A DNA stretch of 64,000 nucleotides from Taudactylus pleione (lineage: Eukaryota; Chordata; Amphibia; Anura; Myobatrachidae): assembly GCA_031769625.1 (NCBI GenBank), contig JAUIMM010001257.1, positions 62,001-126,000 of the forward strand, written 5' to 3'. Below the pieces are notes generated by a model that was not told the DNA's origin, ran no database searches, and was given only the letters and a program-made list of their open reading frames with translations. The translations under genes and the position numbers were made by a program. Each line of letters starts with the position of its first letter. The stretch's first letter is position 1. This document shows positions 1-13,385 of the stretch, piece by piece.

Positions 1-3000
1 AAATCTTTTTTACGGTTTACTGAAAGTTTTAAGCCGAATTTGGGGTTTTTTGAAGAAAAAATTTTTTGGCCAATTTTTAATGTCCGGGGCTTACAGAATT
101 TTGCATATGGGTAAATGTAATTCTGGAGAGTTCTGTGTCAAAATTAAGCACCAAAATCAACTTCTGTCACCACAGCAAATGTATTTTTAATGTTTATTGA
201 AAGTTTTTAGCCGAATTTGGGGATTTTTGAAGAAAAACATTTTTGGCTGATTTTTAAGGTCCGGGGCTTACAGAATTTTTCATACGGGTAAATTTATTTC
301 TGGAGAGTTCTGTGTCAAAATTAAGCACCAAAATCAACTTCTGTCACCACAGCAAATGTTTTTTAATGTTTATAGAAAGTTTTTAGCCGAATTTGGGGAT
401 TTTTGAAGAAAAAAAAATTTTGCTGATTTTTAAGGTCCAGGGCTTACAGAATTTTCCATACGGATAAATTTATTTCTGGAGAGTTCTGTGTCAAAATTAA
501 GCACCAAAATCAACTTCTGTCACCGTAGCAAATGTTTTTTAAGGTTTACTGAAAGTTTTAAGCCGAATTTGGGGATTTTTGAAGAAAAAAATTTTTGGCC
601 GATTTTTAAGGTCCGGGGCTTACAGAATTTTTCATACGGGTAAATTTATTTCTGGAGAGTTCTGAGTCAAAATTAAGCACCAAAATCAACTTCTGTCACC
701 GTAGCAAATCTTTTTTAAGGTTTACTGAAAGTTTTAAGCCGAATTTGGGGTTTTTTGAAGAAAAAAATTTTAGGCCAATTTTTAATGTCCGGGGCTTACA
801 GAATTTTGCATATGGGTAAATGTAATTCTGGAGAGTTCTGTGTCAAAATTAAGCACCAAAATCAACTTCTGTCACCACAGCAAATGTATTTTTAATGTTT
901 ATTGAAAGTTTTTAGCCGAATTTGGGGATTTTTGAAGAAAAACATTTTTGGCTGATTTTTAATGTCCGGGGCTTACAGAATTTTCCATACGGATAAATTT
1001 ATTTCTGGAGAGTTCTGTGTCAAAATTAAGCACCAAAATCAACTTCTGTCACCGTAGCAAATGTTTTTTAAGGTTTACTGAAAGTTTTAAGCCAAATTTG
1101 GGGATTTTTGAAGAAAAAAATTTTTGGCCGATTTTTAAGGTCCGGGGCTTACAGAATTTTTCATACGGTCAAATTTATTTCTGGAGAGTTCCGAGGCAAA
1201 ATTAAGCACCAAAATCAACTTCTGTCACCACAGCAAATGTTTTTTAATGTTTATAGAAAGTTTTTAGCCGAATTTGGGGATTTTTGAAGAAAAAAATTTT
1301 TTGCTGATTTTTAAGGTCTGGGGCTTACAGAATTTTTCATACGGGTAAATTTATTTCTGGAGAGTTCTGTGTCAAAATTAAGCACCAAAATCAACTTCTG
1401 TCACCGTAGCAAATCTTTTTTACGGTTTACTGAAAGTTTTAAGCTGAATTTGGGGATTTTTGAAGAAAAAAATTTGGGGCCGATTTTTAAGGTCCGGGGC
1501 TTACAGAATTTTCCATATGGGTAAATTTTTTTTCTGGAGAGTTCTGTGTCAAAATTAAGCACCAAAATCAACTTCTGTCACCGCATCAAATGTTTTTTAA
1601 GGTTTACTGAAAGTTTTAAGCCGAATTTGGGGATTTTTGAAGAAAAAAATTTTTGGCCGATTTTTAAGGTCCGGGGCTTACAGAATTTTTCATACGGGTA
1701 AATTTCTTTCTGGAGAGTTCTGAGTCAAAATTAAGCACCAAAATCAACTTCTGTCACCGTAGCAAATCTTTTTAAAGGTTTACTGAAAGTTTTAAGCCGA
1801 ATTTGGGGATTATTGAAGAAAAAAATTTTTGGCTGATTTTTAAGGTCCGGGGCTTACAGAATTTTTCATATGGGTAAATTTATTTCTGGAGAGTTCTGTG
1901 TCAAAATTAAGCACCAAAATCAACTTCTGTCACCGTAGCAAATCTTTTTTACGGTTTACTGAAAGTTTTAAGCCGAATTTGGGTTTTTTTGAAGAAAAAA
2001 TTTTTTGGCCAATTTTTAATGTCCGGGGCTTACAGAATTTTGCATATGGGTAAATGTAATTCTGGAGAGTTCTGTGTCAAATTTAAGCACCAAAATCAAC
2101 TTCTGTCACCACAGCAAATGTATTTTTAATGTTTATTGAAAGTTTTTAGCCGAATTTGGGGATTTTTGAAGAAAAACATTTTTGGCTGATTTTTAAGGTC
2201 CGGGGCTTACAGAATTTTTCATACGGGTAAATTTATTTCTGGAGAGTTCTGTGTCAAAATTAAGCACCAAAATCAACTTCTGTCACCACAGCAAATGTTT
2301 TTTAATGTTTATAGAAAGTTTTTAGCCGAATTTGGGGATTTTTGAAGAAAAAAAAATTTTGCTGATTTTTAAGGTCCAGGGCTTACAGAATTTTCCATAC
2401 GGATAAATTTATTTCTGGAGAGTTCTGTGTCAAAATTAAGCACCAAAATCAACTTCTGTCACCGTAGCAAATGTTTTTTAAGGTTTACTGAAAGTTTTAA
2501 GCCGAATTTGGGGATTTTTGAAGAAAAAAATTTTTGGCCGATTTTTAAGGTCCGGGGCTTACAGAATTTTTCATACGGGTAAATTTATTTCTGGAGAGTT
2601 CTGAGTCAAAATTAAGCACCAAAATCAACTTCTGTCACCGTAGCAAATCTTTTTTAAGGTTTACTGAAAGTTTTAAGCCGAATTTGGGGTTTTTTGAAGA
2701 AAAAAATTTTAGGCCAATTTTTAATGTCCGGGGCTTACAGAATTTTGCATATGGGTAAATGTAATTCTGGAGAGTTCTGTGTCAAAATTAAGCACCAAAA
2801 TCAACTTCTGTCACCACAGCAAATGTATTTTTAATGTTTATTGAAAGTTTTTAGCCGAATTTGGGGATTTTTGAAGAAAAACATTTTTGGCTGATTTTTA
2901 ATGTCCGGGGCTTACAGAATTTTCCATACGGATAAATTTATTTCTGGAGAGTTCTGTGTCAAAATTAAGCACCAAAATCAACTTCTGTCACCGTAGCAAA

Positions 3001-3585
3001 TGTTTTTTAAGGTTTACTGAAAGTTTTAAGCCAAATTTGGGGATTTTTGAAGAAAAAAATTTTTAGCCGATTTTTAAGGTCCGGGGCTTACAGAATTTTT
3101 CATACGGTCAAATTTATTTCTGGAGAGTTCCGAGGCAAAATTAAGCACCAAAATCAACTTCTGTCACCACAGCAAATGTTTTTTAATGTTTATAGAAAGT
3201 TTTTAGCCGAATTTGGGGATTTTTGAAGAAAAAAATTTTTTGCTGATTTTTAAGGTCTGGGGCTTACAGAATTTTTCATACGGGTAAATTTATTTCTGGA
3301 GAGTTCTGTGTCAAAATTAAGCACCAAAATCAACTTCTGTCACCGTAGCAAATCTTTTTTACGGTTTACTGAAAGTTTTAAGCCGAATTTGGGGATTTTT
3401 GAAGAAAAAAATTTGGGGCCGATTTTTAAGGTCCGGGGCTTACAGAATTTTCCATATGGGTAAATTTTTTTTCTGGAGAGTTCTGTGTCAAAATTAAGCA
3501 CCAAAATCAACTTCTGTCACCGCATCAAATGTTTTTTAAGGTTTACTGAAAGTTTTAAGCCGAATTTGGGGATTTTTGAAGAAAA
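1..3585. repeat. 11-monomer sub-repeat (1,939 bp), ~1.85 copies
   Basis: Positions 1-1,646 match 1,940-3,585 at an offset of exactly 1,939 bp (11 monomers). Paired markers include the rare CCGAGGCAAA at 1,191 and 3,130 and the TTTGGGGCCG hinge at about 1,473 and 3,413. The match breaks down at the A/T hinge near 3,585, where the second copy passes into a different monomer order. The same pattern recurs in the second 42-monomer copy. Confidence 0.88.
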
Positions 3586-6500
3586 AAATTTTGGGCCGAT
3601 TTTTAAGGTCCGGGGCTTACAGAATTTTTCATATGGTCAAATTTATTTCTGGAGAGTTCTGAGTCAAAATTAAGCACCAAAATCAACTTCTGTCACCACA
3701 GCAAATGTTTTTTAATGTTTATTAAAAGTTTTTAGCCGAATTTGGGGATTTTTGAAGAAAAACATTTTTTGCTGATTTTTAAGGTCCGGGGCTTACAGAA
3801 TTTTCCATACGGATAAATTTATTTCTGGAGAGTTCTGTGTCAAAATTAAGCACCAAAATCAACTTCTGTCACCATAGCAAATCTTTTTTAAGGTTTACTG
3901 AAAGTTTTAAGCCGAATTTGGGGTTTTTTGAAGAAAAAAATTTTAGGCCAATTTTTAAGGTCCGGGGCTTACAGAATTTTCCATATGGGTAAATGTATTT
4001 CTGGAGAGTTCTGTGTCAAAATTAAGCACCAAAATCAACTTCTGTCACCACAGCAAATGTTTTTTAATGTTTATTGAAAGTTTTAAGCCGAATTTGGGGA
4101 TTTTTGAAGAAAAAATTTTTTGGCTGATTTTTAAGGTCCGGAGCTTACAGAAATTTCCATACGGGTAAATTTATTTCTGGAGAGTTCTGTGTCAAAATTA
4201 AGCACCAAAATCAACTTCTGTCACCGCAGCAAATCTTTTTTAATGTTTACTGAAAGTTTTAAGCCGAATTTGGGGATTATTGAAGAAAAAAATTTTTGGC
4301 TGATTTTTAAGGTCCGGGGCTTACAGAATTTTTCATATGGGTAAATTTATTTCTGGAGAGTTCTGTGTCAAAATTAAGCACCAAAATCAACTTCTGTCAC
4401 CGTAGCAAATCTTTTTTACGGTTTACTGAAAGTTTTAAGCCGAATTTGGGGTTTTTTGAAGAAAAAAATTTTTGGCCAATTTTTAATGTCCGGGGCTTAC
4501 AGAATTTTGCATATGGGTAAATGTAATTATTGAGAGTTCTGTGTCAAAATTAAGCACCAAAATCAACTTCTGTCACCACAGCAAATGTATTTTTAATGTT
4601 TATTGAAAGTTTTTAGCCGAATTTGGGGATTTTTGAAGAAAAACATTTTTGGCTGATTTTTAAGGTCCGGGGCTTACAGAATTTTTCATACGGGTAAATT
4701 TATTTCTGGAGAGTTCTGTGTCAAAATTAAGCACCAAAATCAACTTCTGTCACCACAGCAAATGTTTTTTAATGTTTATAGAAAGTTTTTAACCGAATTT
4801 GGGGATTTTTGAAGAAAAAAAAATTTTGCTGATTTTTAAGGTCCAGGGCTTACAGAATTTTCCATACGGATAAATTTATTTCTGGAGAGTTCTGTGTCAA
4901 AATTAAGCACCAAAATCAACTTCTGTCACCACAGCAAATGTATTTTTAAGGTTTACTGAAAGTTTTAAGCCGAATTTGGGGATTTTTGAAGAAAAAAATT
5001 TTTGGCCGATTTTTAAGGTCCGGGGCTTACAGAATTTTTCATACGGGTAAATTTCTTTCTGGAGAGTTCTGAGTCAAAATTAAGCACCAAAATCAACTTC
5101 TGTCACCGCAGCAAATCTTTTTTAAGGTTTACTGAAAGTTTTAAGCCGAATTTGGGGATTTTTGAAGAAAACAAATTTGGCCGATTTTTAAGGTCCGGGG
5201 CTTACAGAATTTTTCATATGGGTAAATTTATTTCTGGAGAGTTCTGTGTCAAAATTAAGCACCAAAATCAACTTCTGTCACCGTAGCAAATCTTTTTTAA
5301 GGTTTACTGAAAGTTTTAAGCCGAATTTGGGGATTTTTGAAGAAAACAATTTTTGGCCGATTTTTAAGGTCCGGGGCTTACAGAATTTTTCATACGGGTA
5401 AATTTATTTCTGGAGAGTTCTGTGTCAAAATTAAGCACCAAAATCAACTTCTGTCACCGTAGCAAATGTTTTTTAAGGTTTACTGAAAGTTTTAAGCCAA
5501 ATTTGGGGATTTTTGAAGAAAAAAATTTTTGGCCGATTTTTAAGGTCCGGGGCTTACAGAATTTTTCATACGGGTAAATTTATTTCTGGAGAGTTCTGAG
5601 TCAAAATTAAGCACCAAAATCAACTTCTGTCACCGTAGCAAATCTTTTTTAAGGTTTACTGAAAGTTTTAAGCCGAATTTGGGGATTATTGAAGAAAAAA
5701 ATTTTTGGTTGATTTTTAAGGTCCGGGGCTTACAGAATTTTTCATACGGGTAAATTTATTTCTGGAGAGTTCTGTGTCAAAATTAAGCACCAAAATCAAC
5801 TTCTGTCACCGTAGCAAATCTTTTTTACGGTTTACTGAAAGTTTTAAGCCGAATTTGGGGTTTTTTGAAGAAAAACATTTTTGGCCAATTTTTAAGGTCC
5901 GGGGCTTACAGAATTTTGCATATGGGTAAATGTAATTCTGGAGAGTTCTGTGTCAAAATTAAGCACCAATATCAACTTCTGTCACCACAGCAAATGTTTT
6001 TTTAATGTTTATTGAAAGTTTTTAGCCAAATTTGGGGATTTTTGAAGAAAAACATTTTTGGCTGATTTTTAAGGTCCGGGGCTTACAGAATTTTCCATAC
6101 GGGTAAATTTAATTCTGGAGAGTTCTGTGTCAAAATTAAGCACCAAAATCAACTTCTGTCACTGCAGCAAATGTTTTTTAAGGTTTACTGAAAGTTTTAA
6201 GCCGAATTTGGGGATTTTTGAAGAAAAAAATTTTTGCCCGATTTTTAAGGTCCGGGGCTTACAGAATTTTTCATACGGTCAAATTTATTTCTGGAGAGTT
6301 CTGAGTCAAAATTAAGCACCAAAATCAACTTCTGTCACCACAGCAAATCTTTTTTAAAGTTTACTGAAAGTTTTAAGCCGAATTTGGGGATTTTTGAAGA
6401 AAAAAATTTTGGGCCGATTTTTAAGGTCCGGGGCTTACAGAATTTTCCATATGGGTAAATTTATTTCTGGAGAGTTCTGTGTCAAAATTAAGCACCAAAA

Positions 6501-7400
6501 TCAACTTCTGTCACCGCAGCAAATGTTTTTTAAGGTTTACTGAAAGTTTTAAGCCGAATTTGGGGATTTTTGAAGAAAAAAATTTTTGGCCGATTTTTAA
6601 GGTCCGGGGCTTACAGAATTTTTCATACGGTCAAATTTATTTCTGGAGAGTTCTGAGTCAAAATTAAGCACCAAAATCAACTTCTGTCACCACAGCAAAT
6701 CTTTTTTAAGGTTTACTGAAAGTTTTAAGCCGAATTTGGGGATTTTTGAAGAAAAAAATTTTTGGCCGATTTTAAAGGTCCGGGGCTTACAGAATTTTTC
6801 ATACGGGTAAATTTATTTCTGGAGAGTTCTGTGTCAAAATTAAGCACCAAAATCAACTTCTGTCACCACAGCAAATGTTTTTTAATGTTTATTGAAAGTT
6901 TTTAGCCGAATTTGGGGATTTTTGAAGAAAAACATTTTTTGCTGATTTTTAAGGTCCAGGGCTTACAGAATTTTCCATACGGATAAATTTATTTCTGGAG
7001 AGTTCTGTGTCAAAATTAAGCACCAAAATCAACTTCTGTCACCATAGCAAATCTTTTTTAAGGTTTACTGAAAGTTTTAAGCCGAATTTGGGTTTTTTTG
7101 AAGAAAAAAATTTTAGGCCAATTTTTAAGGTCCGGGGCTTACAGAATTTTCCATATGGGTAAATGTATTTCTGGAGAGTTCTGTGTCAAAATTAAGCACC
7201 AAAATCAACTTCTGTCACCACAGCAAATGTTTTTTAATGTTTATTGAAAGTTTTAAGCTGAATTTGGGGATTTTTGAAGAAAAAAATTTTTGGCTGATTT
7301 TTAAGGTCCGGAGCTTACAGAAATTTCCATACGGGTAAATTTATTTCTGGAGAGTTCTGTGTCAAAATTAAGCACCAAAATCAACTTCTGTCACCGTAGC
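1..7400. repeat. 42-monomer higher-order repeat, copy 1
   Basis: The sequence from position 1 returns at 7,401 with the same order of monomer variants. The offset is exactly 7,400 bp (42 monomers), shown by landmark pairs such as the CCGAGGCAAA variant at 1,191 and 8,591. The few differences I noticed include C/T at 1,445 versus 8,845 and T/G at 1,984 versus 9,384. Copy 1 may begin left of the window, so the true unit edge is unknown. Confidence 0.9.
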
Positions 7401-10400
7401 AAATCTTTTTTACGGTTTACTGAAAGTTTTAAGCCGAATTTGGGGTTTTTTGAAGAAAAAATTTTTTGGCCAATTTTTAATGTCCGGGGCTTACAGAATT
7501 TTGCATATGGGTAAATGTAATTCTGGAGAGTTCTGTGTCAAAATTAAGCACCAAAATCAACTTCTGTCACCACAGCAAATGTATTTTTAATGTTTATTGA
7601 AAGTTTTTAGCCGAATTTGGGGATTTTTGAAGAAAAACATTTTTGGCTGATTTTTAAGGTCCGGGGCTTACAGAATTTTTCATACGGGTAAATTTATTTC
7701 TGGAGAGTTCTGTGTCAAAATTAAGCACCAAAATCAACTTCTGTCACCACAGCAAATGTTTTTTAATGTTTATAGAAAGTTTTTAGCCGAATTTGGGGAT
7801 TTTTGAAGAAAAAAAAATTTTGCTGATTTTTAAGGTCCAGGGCTTACAGAATTTTCCATACGGATAAATTTATTTCTGGAGAGTTCTGTGTCAAAATTAA
7901 GCACCAAAATCAACTTCTGTCACCGTAGCAAATGTTTTTTAAGGTTTACTGAAAGTTTTAAGCCGAATTTGGGGATTTTTGAAGAAAAAAATTTTTGGCC
8001 GATTTTTAAGGTCCGGGGCTTACAGAATTTTTCATACGGGTAAATTTATTTCTGGAGAGTTCTGAGTCAAAATTAAGCACCAAAATCAACTTCTGTCACC
8101 GTAGCAAATCTTTTTTAAGGTTTACTGAAAGTTTTAAGCCGAATTTGGGGTTTTTTGAAGAAAAAAATTTTAGGCCAATTTTTAATGTCCGGGGCTTACA
8201 GAATTTTGCATATGGGTAAATGTAATTCTGGAGAGTTCTGTGTCAAAATTAAGCACCAAAATCAACTTCTGTCACCACAGCAAATGTATTTTTAATGTTT
8301 ATTGAAAGTTTTTAGCCGAATTTGGGGATTTTTGAAGAAAAACATTTTTGGCTGATTTTTAATGTCCGGGGCTTACAGAATTTTCCATACGGATAAATTT
8401 ATTTCTGGAGAGTTCTGTGTCAAAATTAAGCACCAAAATCAACTTCTGTCACCGTAGCAAATGTTTTTTAAGGTTTACTGAAAGTTTTAAGCCAAATTTG
8501 GGGATTTTTGAAGAAAAAAATTTTTGGCCGATTTTTAAGGTCCGGGGCTTACAGAATTTTTCATACGGTCAAATTTATTTCTGGAGAGTTCCGAGGCAAA
8601 ATTAAGCACCAAAATCAACTTCTGTCACCACAGCAAATGTTTTTTAATGTTTATAGAAAGTTTTTAGCCGAATTTGGGGATTTTTGAAGAAAAAAATTTT
8701 TTGCTGATTTTTAAGGTCTGGGGCTTACAGAATTTTTCATACGGGTAAATTTATTTCTGGAGAGTTCTGTGTCAAAATTAAGCACCAAAATCAACTTCTG
8801 TCACCGTAGCAAATCTTTTTTACGGTTTACTGAAAGTTTTAAGCCGAATTTGGGGATTTTTGAAGAAAAAAATTTGGGGCCGATTTTTAAGGTCCGGGGC
8901 TTACAGAATTTTCCATATGGGTAAATTTTTTTTCTGGAGAGTTCTGTGTCAAAATTAAGCACCAAAATCAACTTCTGTCACCGCATCAAATGTTTTTTAA
9001 GGTTTACTGAAAGTTTTAAGCCGAATTTGGGGATTTTTGAAGAAAAAAATTTTTGGCCGATTTTTAAGGTCCGGGGCTTACAGAATTTTTCATACGGGTA
9101 AATTTCTTTCTGGAGAGTTCTGAGTCAAAATTAAGCACCAAAATCAACTTCTGTCACCGTAGCAAATCTTTTTAAAGGTTTACTGAAAGTTTTAAGCCGA
9201 ATTTGGGGATTATTGAAGAAAAAAATTTTTGGCTGATTTTTAAGGTCCGGGGCTTACAGAATTTTTCATATGGGTAAATTTATTTCTGGAGAGTTCTGTG
9301 TCAAAATTAAGCACCAAAATCAACTTCTGTCACCGTAGCAAATCTTTTTTACGGTTTACTGAAAGTTTTAAGCCGAATTTGGGGTTTTTTGAAGAAAAAA
9401 TTTTTTGGCCAATTTTTAATGTCCGGGGCTTACAGAATTTTGCATATGGGTAAATGTAATTCTGGAGAGTTCTGTGTCAAATTTAAGCACCAAAATCAAC
9501 TTCTGTCACCACAGCAAATGTATTTTTAATGTTTATTGAAAGTTTTTAGCCGAATTTGGGGATTTTTGAAGAAAAACATTTTTGGCTGATTTTTAAGGTC
9601 CGGGGCTTACAGAATTTTTCATACGGGTAAATTTATTTCTGGAGAGTTCTGTGTCAAAATTAAGCACCAAAATCAACTTCTGTCACCACAGCAAATGTTT
9701 TTTAATGTTTATAGAAAGTTTTTAGCCGAATTTGGGGATTTTTGAAGAAAAAAAAATTTTGCTGATTTTTAAGGTCCAGGGCTTACAGAATTTTCCATAC
9801 GGATAAATTTATTTCTGGAGAGTTCTGTGTCAAAATTAAGCACCAAAATCAACTTCTGTCACCGTAGCAAATGTTTTTTAAGGTTTACTGAAAGTTTTAA
9901 GCCGAATTTGGGGATTTTTGAAGAAAAAAATTTTTGGCCGATTTTTAAGGTCCGGGGCTTACAGAATTTTTCATACGGGTAAATTTATTTCTGGAGAGTT
10001 CTGAGTCAAAATTAAGCACCAAAATCAACTTCTGTCACCGTAGCAAATCTTTTTTAAGGTTTACTGAAAGTTTTAAGCCGAATTTGGGGTTTTTTGAAGA
10101 AAAAAATTTTAGGCCAATTTTTAATGTCCGGGGCTTACAGAATTTTGCATATGGGTAAATGTAATTCTGGAGAGTTCTGTGTCAAAATTAAGCACCAAAA
10201 TCAACTTCTGTCACCACAGCAAATGTATTTTTAATGTTTATTGAAAGTTTTTAGCCGAATTTGGGGATTTTTGAAGAAAAACATTTTTGGCTGATTTTTA
10301 ATGTCCGGGGCTTACAGAATTTTCCATACGGATAAATTTATTTCTGGAGAGTTCTGTGTCAAAATTAAGCACCAAAATCAACTTCTGTCACCGTAGCAAA

Positions 10401-10985
10401 TGTTTTTTAAGGTTTACTGAAAGTTTTAAGCCAAATTTGGGGATTTTTGAAGAAAAAAATTTTTAGCCGATTTTTAAGGTCCGGGGCTTACAGAATTTTT
10501 CATACGGTCAAATTTATTTCTGGAGAGTTCCGAGGCAAAATTAAGCACCAAAATCAACTTCTGTCACCACAGCAAATGTTTTTTAATGTTTATAGAAAGT
10601 TTTTAGCCGAATTTGGGGATTTTTGAAGAAAAAAATTTTTTGCTGATTTTTAAGGTCTGGGGCTTACAGAATTTTTCATACGGGTAAATTTATTTCTGGA
10701 GAGTTCTGTGTCAAAATTAAGCACCAAAATCAACTTCTGTCACCGTAGCAAATCTTTTTTACGGTTTACTGAAAGTTTTAAGCCGAATTTGGGGATTTTT
10801 GAAGAAAAAAATTTGGGGCCGATTTTTAAGGTCCGGGGCTTACAGAATTTTCCATATGGGTAAATTTTTTTTCTGGAGAGTTCTGTGTCAAAATTAAGCA
10901 CCAAAATCAACTTCTGTCACCGCATCAAATGTTTTTTAAGGTTTACTGAAAGTTTTAAGCCGAATTTGGGGATTTTTGAAGAAAA
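7401..10985. repeat. 11-monomer sub-repeat inside 42-monomer copy 2
   Basis: This is the counterpart of 1-3,585: the 1,939-bp period appears at 7,401 and 9,340 and ends at the equivalent hinge near 10,985. Its presence in both large copies implies that the 11-monomer duplication came before the 7.4-kb duplication. Confidence 0.87.
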
Positions 10986-12330
10986 AAATTTTGGGCCGAT
11001 TTTTAAGGTCCGGGGCTTACAGAATTTTTCATATGGTCAAATTTATTTCTGGAGAGTTCTGAGTCAAAATTAAGCACCAAAATCAACTTCTGTCACCACA
11101 GCAAATGTTTTTTAATGTTTATTAAAAGTTTTTAGCCGAATTTGGGGATTTTTGAAGAAAAACATTTTTTGCTGATTTTTAAGGTCCGGGGCTTACAGAA
11201 TTTTCCATACGGATAAATTTATTTCTGGAGAGTTCTGTGTCAAAATTAAGCACCAAAATCAACTTCTGTCACCATAGCAAATCTTTTTTAAGGTTTACTG
11301 AAAGTTTTAAGCCGAATTTGGGGTTTTTTGAAGAAAAAAATTTTAGGCCAATTTTTAAGGTCCGGGGCTTACAGAATTTTCCATATGGGTAAATGTATTT
11401 CTGGAGAGTTCTGTGTCAAAATTAAGCACCAAAATCAACTTCTGTCACCACAGCAAATGTTTTTTAATGTTTATTGAAAGTTTTAAGCCGAATTTGGGGA
11501 TTTTTGAAGAAAAAATTTTTTGGCTGATTTTTAAGGTCCGGAGCTTACAGAAATTTCCATACGGGTAAATTTATTTCTGGAGAGTTCTGTGTCAAAATTA
11601 AGCACCAAAATCAACTTCTGTCACCGCAGCAAATCTTTTTTAATGTTTACTGAAAGTTTTAAGCCGAATTTGGGGATTATTGAAGAAAAAAATTTTTGGC
11701 TGATTTTTAAGGTCCGGGGCTTACAGAATTTTTCATATGGGTAAATTTATTTCTGGAGAGTTCTGTGTCAAAATTAAGCACCAAAATCAACTTCTGTCAC
11801 CGTAGCAAATCTTTTTTACGGTTTACTGAAAGTTTTAAGCCGAATTTGGGTTTTTTGAAGAAAAAAATTTTTGGCCAATTTTTAATGTCCGGGGCTTACA
11901 GAATTTTGCATATGGGTAAATGTAATTATTGAGAGTTCTGTGTCAAAATTAAGCACCAAAATCAACTTCTGTCACCACAGCAAATGTATTTTTAATGTTT
12001 ATTGAAAGTTTTTAGCCGAATTTGGGGATTTTTGAAGAAAAACATTTTTGGCTGATTTTTAAGGTCCGGGGCTTACAGAATTTTTCATACGGGTAAATTT
12101 ATTTCTGGAGAGTTCTGTGTCAAAATTAAGCACCAAAATCAACTTCTGTCACCACAGCAAATGTTTTTTAATGTTTATAGAAAGTTTTTAACCGAATTTG
12201 GGGATTTTTGAAGAAAAAAAAATTTTGCTGATTTTTAAGGTCCAGGGCTTACAGAATTTTCCATACGGATAAATTTATTTCTGGAGAGTTCTGTGTCAAA
12301 ATTAAGCACCAAAATCAACTTCTGTCACCA

Positions 12331-13385
12331 CAGCAAATGTATTTTTAAGGTTTACTGAAAGTTTTAAGCCGAATTTGGGATTTTTGAAGAAAAAAATTTT
12401 TGGCCGATTTTTAAGGTCCGGGGCTTACAGAATTTTTCATACGGGTAAATTTCTTTCTGGAGAGTTCTGAGTCAAAATTAAGCACCAAAATCAACTTCTG
12501 TCACCGCAGCAAATCTTTTTTAAGGTTTACTGAAAGTTTTAAGCCGAATTTGGGGATTTTTGAAGAAAACAAATTTGGCCGATTTTTAAGGTCCGGGGCT
12601 TACAGAATTTTTCATATGGGTAAATTTATTTCTGGAGAGTTCTGTGTCAAAATTAAGCACCAAAATCAACTTCTGTCACCGTAGCAAATCTTTTTTAAGG
12701 TTTACTGAAAGTTTTAAGCCGAATTTGGGGATTTTTGAAGAAAACAATTTTTGGCCGATTTTTAAGGTCCGGGGCTTACAGAATTTTTCATACGGGTAAA
12801 TTTATTTCTGGAGAGTTCTGTGTCAAAATTAAGCACCAAAATCAACTTCTGTCACCACAGCAAATGTATTTTTAAGGTTTACTGAAAGTTTTAAGCCGAA
12901 TTTGGGGATTTTTGAAGAAAAAAATTTTTGGCCGATTTTTAAGGTCCGGGGCTTACAGAATTTTTCATACGGGTAAATTTCTTTCTGGAGAGTTCTGAGT
13001 CAAAATTAAGCACCAAAATCAACTTCTGTCACCGCAGCAAATCTTTTTTAAGGTTTACTGAAAGTTTTAAGCCGAATTTGGGGATTTTTGAAGAAAACAA
13101 ATTTGGCCGATTTTTAAGGTCCGGGGCTTACAGAATTTTTCATATGGGTAAATTTATTTCTGGAGAGTTCTGTGTCAAAATTAAGCACCAAAATCAACTT
13201 CTGTCACCGTAGCAAATCTTTTTTAAGGTTTACTGAAAGTTTTAAGCCGAATTTGGGGATTTTTGAAGAAAACAATTTTTGGCCGATTTTTAAGGTCCGG
13301 GGCTTACAGAATTTTTCATACGGGTAAATTTATTTCTGGAGAGTTCTGTGTCAAAATTAAGCACCAAAATCAACTTCTGTCACCG
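12331..13385. repeat. Tandem 3-monomer duplication (527 + 528 bp)
   Basis: The block starting CAGCAAATGTATTTTTAAGG at 12,331 starts again at 12,858. The first block copy lacks one G in the GGGG run near 12,378, which the second copy keeps. The 42-monomer copy 1 has this block once, at about 4,932-5,459. It is therefore a private expansion of copy 2, with the deletion in one daughter. Confidence 0.9.
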
